Source: Ichthyophis bannanicus
Taxonomy: Eukaryota > Chordata > Amphibia > Gymnophiona > Ichthyophiidae
Reading direction: 5' to 3'
DNA: 64,000 bases
Assembly: GCA_033557465.1 (NCBI GenBank)
Contig: CM066033.1
Location: 592,192,438-592,256,437 of the forward strand
The notes beneath the pieces were generated by a model, which did no database searches, was not told the DNA's origin, and worked only from the letters and a program-made list of their open reading frames with translations. Below, one piece after another: positions 9,941 to 19,778 of this stretch. Position numbers and translations under genes: made by a program. How positions within the stretch are numbered: position 1 is the first letter of the stretch; every line of letters starts with the position of its first letter.

Positions 9941-10977
9941 TCCTTGCTCCTCTTCTCTTGCCGGCGGAGGTGGAGGAGGTCGTCTTGGCTTCGCGACGGC
10001 CTTCTACCCGCAAATGCTACGCCCTCAAATGGCGTCGCTTTGCAATCTGGTGTTCCCAACAGTCTCAGGATCCCTTCTCCTGCCCGGTGTCGGTGATCTT
10101 ACAGTACTTGCTACACCTCTCTAATCTGGGACTTAAGTCCAACTCCGTCAAAGTTCACCTCAGTGCTCTTTCAGCACATCATGTGCCGGTGGACGGCAGA
10201 CCTCTCTCCAACGACCCTCTCGTAGCGAGGTTTCTCCGAGGTCTCCTTCTACTTAAACCACCTCTGCGCCCGCCAGCACCTGACTGGGACCTGAATGTGG
10301 TTTTACAGCGGATCACCTGTCCGCCCTTTGAACCTATGGCTACCTGTTCCCTCCGTTTTCTGTCTTGGAAAACGCTGTTCTTGATAGCCCTCACTTCCGC
10401 TAGGCGCGTGAGTGAATTGCAGGCCCTCGTGTCTGATCCCCCCTACACTCGGTTCTACAAGAATAGGGTAGTCCTACGGACTCACCCTAAGTTTCTGCCT
10501 AAAGTGGTCTCCCCTTTTCACATGAATCAGGAGGTGGTACTTCCAACCTTCTTTCCCAGACCACACTCCAGCCGAGCTGAGACGGTCCTCCATACCCTGG
10601 ACTGTAGAAGGGCATTGAACTTCTACCTTGACCGTACGCGGGAGCACCGTAAAGCTGCTCAGCTTTTTGTGTCTTTTGACCCCAATAAATTGGGGCTCCC
10701 GGTCTCCAAGCGTACTCTGTCCATCTGGGTTGCGGACTGTATCTCTTGGGCTTATGGGGCAGCCGGACTCTCCTTAGAAAGTCGAGTCACGGCTCATTGT
10801 GTTCGGGCAAAGGCCACGTCAGTGGCTTACCTCCGCTCTGTTCCGCTGGCAGACATCTGCCGGGCCGCTACTTGGTCTTCGAGCCAGACTTTTGCGGTCC
10901 ATTACTGTCTCGAGAGGGAGTCCCGTAGGGACAGTGCTTTCGGACAGGCAGTCCTCCGTAATCTCTTTGAGGTCTGA
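9676..10977 (+). CDS. A1 tyrosine recombinase (YR), open
   Basis: Integrase of the element, expected to join the circular DNA intermediate to the chromosome. The frame is -1 relative to RT and overlaps its 3' end by about 265 bases. The ATG at 9676 is the last in-frame methionine before the conserved part and is conserved in A2 and A3. The core-binding region has STRKCYALKWRRF and NLGLKSNSVKVHLSALSAHH. The catalytic domain has box I SARRVSEL near 10396, box II HCVRAKA near 10797 and the tyrosine in HYCLE near 10899. About 433 residues, no lesion seen. The frame is also open far upstream (to 7879), so the true start is uncertain. Confidence 0.8.
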   Translation: MVGEPSVRFPSHPVSLSDSFQGSPRQSLPDPGGPSLAQAAVVSAPAATGGGGSIPSGGTTGSPHSGSGVPTAPQPQVSQPHGLAAERVVLAPLLLPAEVEEVVLASRRPSTRKCYALKWRRFAIWCSQQSQDPFSCPVSVILQYLLHLSNLGLKSNSVKVHLSALSAHHVPVDGRPLSNDPLVARFLRGLLLLKPPLRPPAPDWDLNVVLQRITCPPFEPMATCSLRFLSWKTLFLIALTSARRVSELQALVSDPPYTRFYKNRVVLRTHPKFLPKVVSPFHMNQEVVLPTFFPRPHSSRAETVLHTLDCRRALNFYLDRTREHRKAAQLFVSFDPNKLGLPVSKRTLSIWVADCISWAYGAAGLSLESRVTAHCVRAKATSVAYLRSVPLADICRAATWSSSQTFAVHYCLERESRRDSAFGQAVLRNLFEV

Positions 10978-11113
10978 GCAACTCCTACCCTCCATCCCGG
11001 ATGTGGGCTACCGGTGGGTGATAATTCAGCGAAGATTCTTTCCTTCTGTGCTGCTGAGCTAGAGGGAGCTCATTTTTGTGCTTAGGGTCTCCGGTAGCCT
11101 TGAGCTTGGGAGT

Positions 11114-11211
11114 CCCATAAGTGAGGACTGACTTCCTGCTTGGTCCTGGAGAAAGCGTAGTTACTCACCTGTAACAGGTGTTCTCCAGGAGCAGCAGGAA
11201 TCAGTCCTCAC
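11114..11211 (+). repeat. A1 internal complementary region (ICR)
   Basis: Bases 11114-11153 are the reverse complement of the element's first ~40 bases. Bases 11154-11211 are the reverse complement of its last ~58. The junction GGAGAA|AGCGTAG is therefore a copy of the circle junction. In DIRS elements this region is thought to template completion of the ends during circle formation. It lies about 135 bases after the YR stop, as in A2, A3, A4, B1, B2 and C1. Confidence 0.9.
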
Positions 11212-11299
11212 AACCCTCCCTCCTCCCCTTGGAGTTGCAATCGTCTGCTTATGTTTCTTTTTGCAAATTTTTATGCTGTCTTTTTTGGCTATGTCATCT

Positions 11300-11486
11300 G
11301 ACTGGCTAAGATGGCACCTTCGGGAGGGAAGACGACCGCGCATGCGCGCTGCAATTCCCAAAGGCTTTCTTTGAAAGCTGGGGAAAATTGCTCCGCGAGG
11401 GCTCTGTCGGCGCCGACGTCACCCATAAGTGAGGACTGATTCCTGCTGCTCCTGGAGAACACCTGTTACAGGTGAGTAACTACGCT
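11300..11486 (+). repeat. A1 right terminal inverted repeat and outer extension
   Basis: Reverse complement of 5720-5861, followed by an outer extension that includes the palindrome CACCTGTTACAGGTG at 11459-11473 and the terminal GTAACTACGCT. The palindrome overlaps a consensus splice donor, CAG followed by GTGAGT. Confidence 0.85.
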
Positions 11487-12330
11487 ATGCCTCTTTGAGC
11501 ATTGATGCGGCACACTGCAGTTGGCTTCTGAGGCTGCCAAGATATTCTCCCTTTTGGCCTTTCTCCAGAATGGCCTAGAGAAGGATCTTTTCCTTAGCTC
11601 CCTTAAAGTTCAAGTAGCAGCTCTGGCCTGTTTCTGGGATCCTGTGGTGGGCAGGTCTCTGGCCTTGCACCCGGACATCTTGTGTTTTCTCCATGGGGTT
11701 CTGCATATCTGTCCTTCCCTCCAACCTATGATACCTTCCTGGAATCTGTGTCTGGTGCTCAGGGCCCTGATGGCAGTGCTCTTTGAGCTGTTGAGCGTCA
11801 AATCCTTTAAGGTAGTGTGCTTCAAGACACTCTTCCTGGTCGCAATTTGTTTTACAAAGTGGATTTCTGAGCTGCAGACTGTCTTATCAAGATCCATATC
11901 TGTCCTTTTCAAAGGAGGCCATTTCCATTCTCCCTGTGCCTTCCTTCTTGTCTAAGGTGCTTTCTCCCTTTTATGTGAACAAGGTGATCTGCCTGTCCTC
12001 CTTCTCGAAGGAACAGTGTCGGGTGAAGGATAAGGATCTTCATCTGGTGGCTGTCCAGATGCTGCTGCTTCGGTATCTGGAGGTTACAAATTCATTTCAT
12101 AAGTCCGACCATCTTTTTGTGCTGTCTGCTGGCCCTCACAAGGATGAAGCGGCAGCTAAGTACTTTGGGGTGCTGGACTAAGGAAGGCCATTGCCTTTGT
12201 GTAGCTGGTTTCGGAGGGTTTGCCTACCCATTCTACCCACACAGAAGTGTTCTCTTGGGCAGGGCAGAGCAGTGCTCAGTAGCCCCTCAGATATTGGTTT
12301 TACTGAGTTTTTCAGTTTACTGATTGGGGG
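11487..12330 (+). pseudogene. Relic D: decayed tyrosine recombinase
   Basis: Continuation of the old element interrupted by A1. The frame at 11521-11955 reads FLQNGLEKDLFLSSLKVQVA, ALACFWDPVVG and FKTLFLVAICFTKWISELQT, aligning with FLQDGFDKGLAASSLKVQLA, ALACYRGKVLG and LKTVFLVAICSARRILELQA of C1. The box I arginines are replaced (FTKWISEL), and the frame shifts near 11940. 11936-12180 continues with FLSKVLSPFYVNK and SFHKSDHLFVLSAGPHKDEA. The HxxR region is degenerate. Clearly inactive. Confidence 0.75.
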
Positions 12331-12480
12331 AGGTGTTACACTGTCTTCTCTATGCATAAATACTTAGTGATGACATTGGTAAAAGTTGCTCAAGCCTGCC
12401 TATAACTACTGACAAGGGAGCATAGCCCACTTGTCTGGAATGGTCTAGAAGGATTCAAGGAAAAGAATTATTGGGTAAAA
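12331..12480 (+). other. Unassigned; possible right terminus of relic D
   Basis: No coding similarity. The stretch about 12419-12481 (CTGGAATGGTCTAGAAGGAT then AATTATTGGGTAAAATTTC) has the flavour of a family-C right end: a CTGG-rich block followed by an AATTA / GGTAA element. I could not find a matching left end, so this is only a suggestion. Confidence 0.25.
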
Positions 12481-12871
12481 TTTCTTTGTGGCCTTTATAA
12501 GGCATATTGGGATAGACTTAAAGATTTCAATAAATATACTTTGGGCAGAGGGGGGATATGTTGGACACATTTAAATTCCTTCATGGTATAATTGCACGAA
12601 ATATCCCTCTTACAGTTGCAAGGAAGTTCTGGAAGGATGGTCATAGGATGATGATGAAAGGGGATGGACTTATGAGTAGTCTAGGAGATATTCCATTATG
12701 GAAAGAGTGGTGGATGCATGGAACAGCCTCCCAGTGGAGATGATGGAAATGAGAACTGTATCTAAATTCAAGAAAGGAATGGACTGGTACGGAGGCTCTC
12801 GGAGGAAGAGTAAGGGATTGTAGAACTTAATAGTTTTTATGGAAGGGCAGGCTGTATTAGCCATATGGTCT
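12481..12871 (+). mobile_element. CR1-like LINE 3' end, interrupted by B1
   Basis: 12560-12790 reads as the CR1 C-terminal tail (ERVVDAWNSLP-type: AGAGTGGTGGATGCATGGAA and CCTCCCAGTGGAGATGATGG). It continues into GGGCAGGCTGTATTAGCCAT and ATGGTCT, the standard 3' UTR end of this LINE type. The final TTATCTGCTGTCATTTTCTA stretch resumes at 18885 on the other side of B1. So B1 sits inside the last ~40 bases of this LINE. Confidence 0.75.
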
Positions 12872-13241
12872 ATCTCCAGGAACAAGCAGGAATGAGTCTT
12901 CACATATGGGTATGTTGGTACCGACGGAGTCCGCGTGGGAACGCTTCCCAGCGTCCAATCAGAAAGCTTTTGGAAGCATCCCAACACGCCTGCGCGCTGC
13001 CTTCCCAACTGCCTCTCCTCAGTTTTCGTTTTTCCGCGGAGCCGGCAGGACGTCCTGTCACCGCAGAAAATTCTTCTTTTATTTTTTAGTTTTCTTGTGG
13101 TCGCGGCTGCCTTCCCCGATGCCACCGGTACCGCCGGTATTTCTTTCTTCTTTTCTTGTAACATTTTTTCCTTAAGGAATATATTTTTTCTTCTTAGTGT
13201 CTCACGGTTCTCAGGCCTTCTAGGCCTCTCCATTTTTCCTC

Positions 13242-14252
13242 ATGGAACCGCCAGCCACTTTCCCTAGGAAATGTACAAACTGTGGCGGTACAACTTTATT
13301 TTTAGACACTCACAATTGGTGTCTAACCTGCTTGGGTCCTGACCATTTTCCTCCGGAGCCCTCGGGCACCAGTACTATGAGAAGCACTTTTCAACATCGA
13401 GTTCCCCTCGACACGCGGTCCCCTTCCAACTTCAGGGCACCGACCATATCATCTTCTACACAGGATCAGGTAACCCAAAAACAGTCTAAGACTAGCCAGT
13501 CCTCGAGCGGCACTTCTCATGCACAGCATAGAGATGCCTATGGCCTTGTCCTTGAGAATTCACTGGTTTCAAAACCCCGGTGGGAGTCTTCGGCCTCCAA
13601 AGCCTGTGTGGGGTTTCAGGTTGTTCCTGAGGTTCACCCCTCACAGAACATACCTGAGCCATGCCAGGTGGTGGCATCCGCTTTGAGCGGTACCGATACC
13701 CCGGCATCGGCACTGGTGTTGGATGAAACATGCCTCACCAAGGATCGTCGTCTGGCATCCTCGGTACCTACGGACCCGGTGGATACGCTTCAGACCGACT
13801 TTCCAGTATCGGTATCGACACCGATACTAGTACCGGCGTCTGTACCCTCCAGACGTGCATCGATAGACTTGCTTCTTCGATGCCGAGTCTGGAATCGATC
13901 TCCAGTATTGGTTCCTCCGATACCGTTAGAGTTGCCACCGGCTGGCCTTCATCCTCCAGTATCAGATACGGTACCGAAGTCGGCACCGATATCCACATTA
14001 CCTTTGTTGTCGGTACCCTCCATGCTTCTCTCGTCAGGCTCGCTTCCCTCGATGCCGAGTTTGGAATCGATCCCTAGCATGGACGATCTGTTACCGACTG
14101 TCGCTGGTCCTGACCTGCAGTACCAGCGACCACCATCAAAGCCTATATACTTAGATCCCTCGGTGCCAACGCTAGTTCATCAGATCTAGCCTATCCAGGG
14201 GAAGTTCCCTCTAGGGATCCTTCTTTCCAGACTTTCCTCCTGGATATGGCAA
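13242..14252 (+). pseudogene. B1 gag, N-terminal part
   Basis: Starts MEPPATFPRKCTNCGGTTLF at the same place as in B3. It keeps the zinc pattern C-x2-C-x13-C-x2-C and GPDH. After about 45 residues it enters a long Ser/Pro/Thr/Val-rich region coded by repeated GGTACC, GGTATCG and TCGATACC words. The open frame stops at 14189, then shifts. A LINE interrupts the gene at about 14253, and the conserved C-terminal half resumes at 15144. Confidence 0.75.
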
Positions 14253-15143
14253 AATCAACGAAATACAACAAAAAGTATACTTCAAACTTAAAATCCTAAA
14301 GCAGCTACACCCACTAATGCACCTACAAGACTTCCAGCAAATAATACACGCCATAATTACGCCTCACTTCGACTTTGCAAACCTAATACTTCTAGGCACA
14401 ACAAAACAAAACTTGAAAAGACTTCAAATTGCACAAAATGCAGCGGCCAGGACCATTATGAAGGTCCCCCCATTTCAACATATCACTCCGATACTGGAGA
14501 ACTTACACTGGCTACCGATACAAAGCCGAATAGTATATAAAACTCTAACAACTACCTTCAAAACTCTAAACATGGCACCACCCACTCTATCCAACCTCAT
14601 CACTAAAGAACCTGCTAAAAACTTACACAGGAGAGATCATACAAACAAATTAAGGACTCCGAAAGAATTTATAAAAGCCAGAAAGATGATAAACAAAAAA
14701 GGCATTCTCACATGCTGCCCCCATTCTATGGAACGCCCTTCCAGATGAAATGAGATCACTTTTAGAGATCAAAGAATTCCGCAAAAAACTTAAAACGCAC
14801 CTGTTCACATCACACTACGGATCTTTGCCAAACACACCTCCCCAGCTAGAAAATGGATAATACCATGTCAGTTTCCCATAAACCAAATTGGATTGTTTTG
14901 ACATATGATGTGAAACTCCAAATGCTTATTATCCTTAAATGTTACATACAACACTGTATTTATTACTCATTTTGTTCCCTGTAAATAGTTCTTGCATGTT
15001 CCATGTAATGTAATATAGTTGTTATGGTTTTAAGCTGTTCACTGTAAAAACAGACGCCTGTCTGTCATGTTGTTTTGTTCCATGTAAACCGCATTTGATC
15101 TTTGGAAGATGCGGTATATAAGAAACTGTTAAATTAAATTAAA
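14253..15143 (+). mobile_element. L2/CR1-like LINE 3' end inserted in B1 gag
   Basis: Codes for the RT C-terminus, for example ITPHFDFANLILLGTTKQNL, then RLQIAQNAAARTIMKVP and ITPILENLHWLPIQSRI (14350-14545). It ends with GATGCGGTATATAAGAAACT and a (TAAAT)-type tail, typical of an L2-like 3' end. Against B2, about 12 bases of gag (CCTTTCTTGCCA) are missing at the insertion point, suggesting a small target deletion; no clear target duplication is visible. Confidence 0.75.
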
Positions 15144-16033
15144 TTCCTATTCCTGGACAAGATCCTACACATGGGAATACAGAATACCTCTCTGTTCCTA
15201 GCAAAGCAAAGGAGAACATCATGCTTCCTTTGCATCATTCTTTGCAGGATCTCCTTCTACGAATGTGGGAAGCTCCTTTAAAGTTACCCCCACCTTCTAG
15301 AGCAACTGATCTTCTATATCAGGTGCCCCCCTCTCCAGGGTTTCAAAAGACTCAACTTCCTCCTCATTCCATTGTGGTAGAATCAGCAATGAGGCGAGTG
15401 AAGAGTAATAAAAAGCACTCTTCTTGTCCGCCAGGTCGTGAGTCTAAGACACTAGATGCCTTTGGACGTCAAATCTTCCAGACATCCATGCTTTCAGCAA
15501 GGATTCTCTCATATATTTTTTATATGGGTCTATCTCTTGAGGAGATCACAAAGCAATTACATCTTTTGACTCCTTTTCTTCAAGAACCCAGATGTACAGA
15601 CTATTCCTCACTGGTTAGTCATACTCAGAATATCTCTGTTTCTTACTCGTGCTACCCTAGACTCTGAGTCTGTTAGCAGGACTTCTGCTATAGCTATAGG
15701 GGCACGACGTAGAGCCTGGCTTCAAGCCTCAGACTTGGACAAATGGGCACAGGAAAGACTGGGAAATACTCCTTGCACTGGAGAAAATCTCTTCAACAAG
15801 GAGTCTTTACTTCAGGTTACTCAGTTTTCCACTGACTTTCCTTTTTCCAGAGGCTGTTCTACGCCTTCTTCTTTTCCAGTAGGTAGGAAATGATCTTCCC
15901 CTAAGGGGAGAAGGTTTTACCCATCATCTGCCCATCATTCAGATGTTCTCAAACAGGGGAAACATCGCCCTGGTCTGAGGAATCCACAACCTCAACAGGG
16001 TCAACAAACCCAGCAGTCGCAGGGTTTCAAATA
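15144..16033 (+). pseudogene. B1 gag, C-terminal part
   Basis: 15221-15667 reads MLPLHHSLQDLLLRMWEAPL, then QKTQLPPHSIVVESAMRRVK and SKTLDAFGRQIFQTSMLSAR, parallel to B2 and B3. After a frameshift near 15640 it continues with AIAIGARRRAWLQASDLDKW and GENLFNKE up to a TAG at about 16032. The family-A/B recoding TGA context seen in B3 is absent, consistent with the loss of pol downstream. Confidence 0.75.
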
Positions 16034-18509
16034 GATCATTGCCCCTTTTGGTTGGGGGGTTAGGATGGCAGTCTGCTTCTTTTCACTTGAGGTATCTGCA
16101 CTAATTTTATCCTAACCTACCTAGATATCTCTTCATGAGACATCTTTTCTCTAAGAGTCTTTATGATGATCATGCCCATACTTACCTCTCTTTCCTCCAA
16201 GAGGAAGAGGAAAATCTGTTAACAACTATCAATAGACAGTTGTTTCCCTGTACTGGCATGTATCATCTCACCTGTCAGAGACTTTCTCCATAGTGGGTCT
16301 CTTGCAACTCTGTCTTACCTCCCTCTTACTACAACATTTGGTTTGTAAGAGTGACTTTTTACACGGGTAAGCCCCTATGGTCTTCTATCTGTTCTACCGG
16401 GGGATTCTCCCTTCTGGAGTTGTCTTCCCCCTTGTTACCTTAGGGCAGCTCCTCAGACAATAGGAAGTCCTACCATGTCTGTTTTCTTTTTCCCAATCTA
16501 AAAAAAAAAAAAAGAGGGAAAAGAAATTCTCCATGCTACCCTGATAGTTGCTGCAGATGCAAAAATTCTTAGTGGTTAGGCCACAGGTTTTGTTCACTAC
16601 GCAACCAGGGCTTCCCCTCCACTAGCAATCCTCCTAGCCTCAGTGCTAAGTCCCAAACAGGTTATCAGCCTCGTTTGGGAAACCCTGTTATCACTGTTGG
16701 GTTGGTTAACGTCTATTCTTTGCCCCCTTGTCCTTGGCAGAATAGTTGGTTACCTACTGGCTTTCCACATTCCTCACCAAGGATCGTCCACAGCCAGTTT
16801 TTTTCTTCTAACCAACCTGCAGCATGCTCTCTGCAACTCTACAGAGTAGCTTTGCACTATGGGCCCTTGCTAGAGAGCATTAGTATCTTGCCTAACAGAT
16901 AACCCCAGATGGTTAAAAGGGGTTCCCCCAGTCATGTTCATGCCTGGCAGGTATTCTCTACCCTTTGCATCTTATCTTAAATCTCTGTTGAGGCATAAGC
17001 CTCAGGCCTTTCATTACGTGAAAGCCTAAAAGAAGGGCCAATTCCCTGGCTTGGCCCATATCGCCTTGGGTTTTCCCGTCAGGGATAAATTCTTCACTGG
17101 CAACTAGAGGACACCTAATTCCCATCTTGCCCTCATAGGCGGATCACTAGGGTATCTTCCTCCAGAGGCCTCCTTTATCCAATCTCCATACTACAATTCT
17201 GGAGATATCTGGACTTCCTGTCTGCAGACTGACGTTATCCTCTGCCATTTTCACGTAGGCCATCCTGGTTATTCAAGAGCTCAAATTCTGCAAAGAATTA
17301 AGCCGCCTTCTTGTCAGGGACACCCTCCTCTGACTATGCCAGTCATAACCAGGAGAAGAGGATTTTTTCTATTTATCTACTCAAGCAGGTATCAACTTTC
17401 TTGCTGTCAGATGAATCTTCCTCTCTCCCTATAAGGGGGGATGGGGTTCTCTGGACATCTCTCCATCCATATACCTGGAGACATGTCTCTATATGCCTGC
17501 CTATTCATCTAGGTATATATAGATAGATATATATAGATACAGATATATACTTACCTATATCTGTGTGTCTTCTGCCCATACATATCTCTTTATAGATATA
17601 TGCATATATACCCTATATGTGTATGTGTGTGTGTGTGTATATAGATAGATAGATAGATATGAGATATATTTTTAGATAGATCTGTATCCATTTACTTATC
17701 TGTCAGGTTCAGATATGCTTACATTCCTATATGATCCTGACAGATGGGCACTACCCCTATCAATGCTGTGCCAGCATACTTAGGGGGCTACACCTATAAC
17801 CACTTCCTGTGGTAATTAACAACCTTTATCTTTACCATAACCGTTTCAGGTTAGGTACTCCTGAAGGTCTCCATGTACTTTTTTTCTTTCCTAATTGACC
17901 ACATTTAGGAAAGACTTTGCAGAGCTTCAGTTGCTCTAAAGCTTAGCGCTCCTGAGTCTGTCTTTACTTATCAGATACAAGGGTCTCCATACCCTTTCTC
18001 CTCTACATGTACTGATCCAACCCCAGTCCAGTTGGGTCAGACTCATTTTTTCTCTTGGACCAAAATAGCTTAAGCTTTCTTTAATAGTACTTTCTGCGTC
18101 TCCGCTGAAGCTCTACCTCTTATACTACTCCAGTTTTCCCCTGGGGCTATTTCTCACCCTGAAGGGTTCTGACCTCCACTTGTTTTTGTTCTACTTTATT
18201 ACCTCTACTTCTCAGTGAGCTACCCCTTGAGCACATTCACAGGCTCTTCTATCAGATCCATATGTAGCTCAGTGCACCTGTGCAATGCCAACAAGGGAGG
18301 CCCAGATCACAATATTTTACTACCAAATGCCCTCGATACAGGGTCTTCCCCTTCTGAAGCCCTGTTCTAGCCAGCTGTTCCACAGCTCCTTTTCTGTATT
18401 CAACTCCTACCCTCCATCCCCAGGATGCCTGAGGTCCTGAGGAATAGCATGGCTCGTTCTAGACTTGCAACATGCTAGGACTCCCTCCGGGCATCTGAGC
18501 TTGGGAGTC
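16034..18509 (+). other. B1 noncoding body replacing pol
   Basis: No RT, RNase H or YR similarity and no frame longer than about 70 codons on the plus strand. Blocks of it are shared with B2. For example, TGCTCTCTGCAA followed by CTATGGGCCCTTGCTA and AGAGCATT is found at 16827-16880 and again at 33206-33259. Just before the ICR it has AACTCCTACCCTCC, shared with family A. I do not recognise its origin. Confidence 0.7.
17505..17700 (+). repeat. TATA/GATA/GTGT microsatellite in B1 body
   Basis: Runs of GATA, TATAGA, (GT)n and (TAGA)n between 17505 and 17680. B2 has a shorter TA/TG-rich stretch at about 33800-33890 in the corresponding region, so the repeat seed is likely ancestral to this subfamily. 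Confidence 0.75.
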
Positions 18510-18606
18510 CCCATATGTGAAGACTCATTCCTGCTTGTTCCTGGAGATAGCACAGTTACTTACCTGTAACAGGTGATCTCTGGGGACAGCAGGAATAAGT
18601 CTTCAC
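18510..18606 (+). repeat. B1 internal complementary region
   Basis: The left half is the reverse complement of the B1 start (CCTGGAGAT), the right half that of its end (AGCACAGTTACTTACCTG). The junction GGAGAT|AGCACAG copies the circle junction. The sequence includes the palindrome ACCTGTAACAGGT. Confidence 0.85.
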
Positions 18607-18679
18607 AACCCACCCACCTCCCCTAGGATTTGCATTTCTCTATCTCTATCTTTCCCTTCCTTGCTCTCTCTCTCTCTTT

Positions 18680-18884
18680 GTCTCAGCTTTAAAACTTAAC
18701 TGAGGAGAGGCAGTTGGGAAGGCGGGAAGGCAGCGCGCAGGCATGTTGGGATGCTTCCAAAAGCTTTCTGATTGGACGCTGGGAAGCGTTCCCGCACGGA
18801 CTCCGTCGGTACCAACGTACCCATATGTGAAGACTTATTCCTGCTGTTCCCAGAGATCACCTGTTACAGGTAAGTAACTGTGCT
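18680..18884 (+). repeat. B1 right terminal inverted repeat and outer extension
   Basis: Reverse complement of roughly 12890-13030. It includes a CCAAT box in inverted form (TCTGATTGGACG, about 18766) and a GC-rich GCGCGCAGGC stretch. The outer end has ACCTGTTACAGGT overlapping CAG|GTAAGT, then AACTGTGCT. Confidence 0.85.
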
Positions 18885-18925
18885 TTATCTGCTGTCATTT
18901 TCTATGTTTCAGTGAATCCGTCTTT
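18885..18925 (+). mobile_element. CR1-like 3' end resumed after B1
   Basis: TTATCTGCTGTCATTTTCTA then TGTTTC completes the LINE 3' end that breaks off at 12871. The join across B1 needs no duplicated bases. Confidence 0.7.
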
Positions 18926-19222
18926 CATGCTCACTGTACAAATTCTGAAAACCAGATTGCTTGGGGCAGTTCTCCAGGACCAAGCAGGAAGTCAGTCTTC
19001 ACATATGGGTGACATCGGCGCCGATGGAGCCCTCGTGCGGAGCATTTCCCCAGCTTTCAAAGAAAGCCTTTGGGAATTGCAGCGCGCATGCGCGGTCCCC
19101 TTCCCGCCCAAGGGTGCCATCTTGCTCTGTCGTCTTTTTTCCGCGGAGCCCGACGGACGTAGTTTTTCCCCGAGGAAAAAGTTGATTTCCCTGTTTTTTC
19201 TTTTTCTACTTCGGTTCGACGC

Positions 19223-19778
19223 CAGCAGGGAGATTGGCTATGCTCCTTAGATCTAAAGGATGCTTATACTCACATCCTTATTCATCCAGACCACAGACAA
19301 TATCTCAGATTTGTTGTGGGGGGAAACCACTACCAGTACAGAGTACTTCCCTTTGGCCTAACCTCCGCTCCCAGGGTATTCACCAAGTGCCTGGCAGTGG
19401 CGGCAGCCTACCTGAGGCTTCAAGGTCTTTTTGTGTTTCCATACCTGGACGACTGGCTCATAAGGGGCCAGTCTTCCCAGGAGGCCAGTCAAGCCACCCT
19501 TCGTACTGTGGCTCTGCTTCAGCACTTGGGGTTTGTCGTAAACTTCCTGGAGCTGCAGGCAATACGCCTAGCTCTGAGAGCCTTCTCCCACCTCACATCT
19601 CACCAGTCTGTACTGGTCCAGACAGACAATCAAGTTGCCATGTTCTACGTGAACAAACAAGGAGGCACAGGCTCCTTCCTTCTCTGTCAGGAGGCACGAC
19701 GACTGTGCTCTTGGGCCGTCAGTCACGGAATCCTCCTCAAGGCTGTCTACATACCGGGTCAAGAAAATTACCTGGCGG
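19223..19778 (+). pseudogene. A4 RT/RNase H remnant
   Basis: Reads QQGDWLCSLDLKDAYTHILI-like residues, then the palm with YLDDWL at 19442, then after a deletion fuses to RNase H (LELQAIRLALRAFSHLTS; QTDNQVAMFYVNKQGGTGS). The frame runs to the MITE at 19779. Confidence 0.8.

Larger units (their letters stand above)
5700..11486 (+). mobile_element. A1: complete family-A DIRS retrotransposon
   Basis: The ends are set by the internal complementary region at 11114-11211. Its left half is the reverse complement of the element start (TTCTCCAGGACC, from 5700) and its right half that of the end (GTAACTACGCT, to 11486). Between ITRs lie gag, RT/RNase H and YR. DIRS elements copy via a circular DNA intermediate and integrate with a tyrosine recombinase, without target duplication. 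Removing A1 joins relic D around a CATCTTTGAG-like stretch as in intact C1 at 28952. Gag and pol are broken and YR is open, so A1 is probably not autonomous. Confidence 0.9.
12872..18884 (+). mobile_element. B1: gag-only (non-autonomous) family-B DIRS
   Basis: The start (ATCTCCAGGAACAAG, 12872) and end (GTAACTGTGCT, to 18884) are both copied in inverted order in the ICR at 18510-18606. Terminal repeats are intact and a gag frame follows, but no RT, RNase H or YR can be found. The space is filled by about 2.5 kb of apparently noncoding DNA shared with B2. Without the inserted LINE the net length is about 5.1 kb, very close to B2. The shared layout argues for one non-autonomous lineage rather than independent decay. 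Confidence 0.85.

Noticed and set aside
17505..17700. Possible CRISPR-like or structured repeat array
   Set aside because: It is an ordinary GATA/GT microsatellite without spacers, and the genome is eukaryotic.
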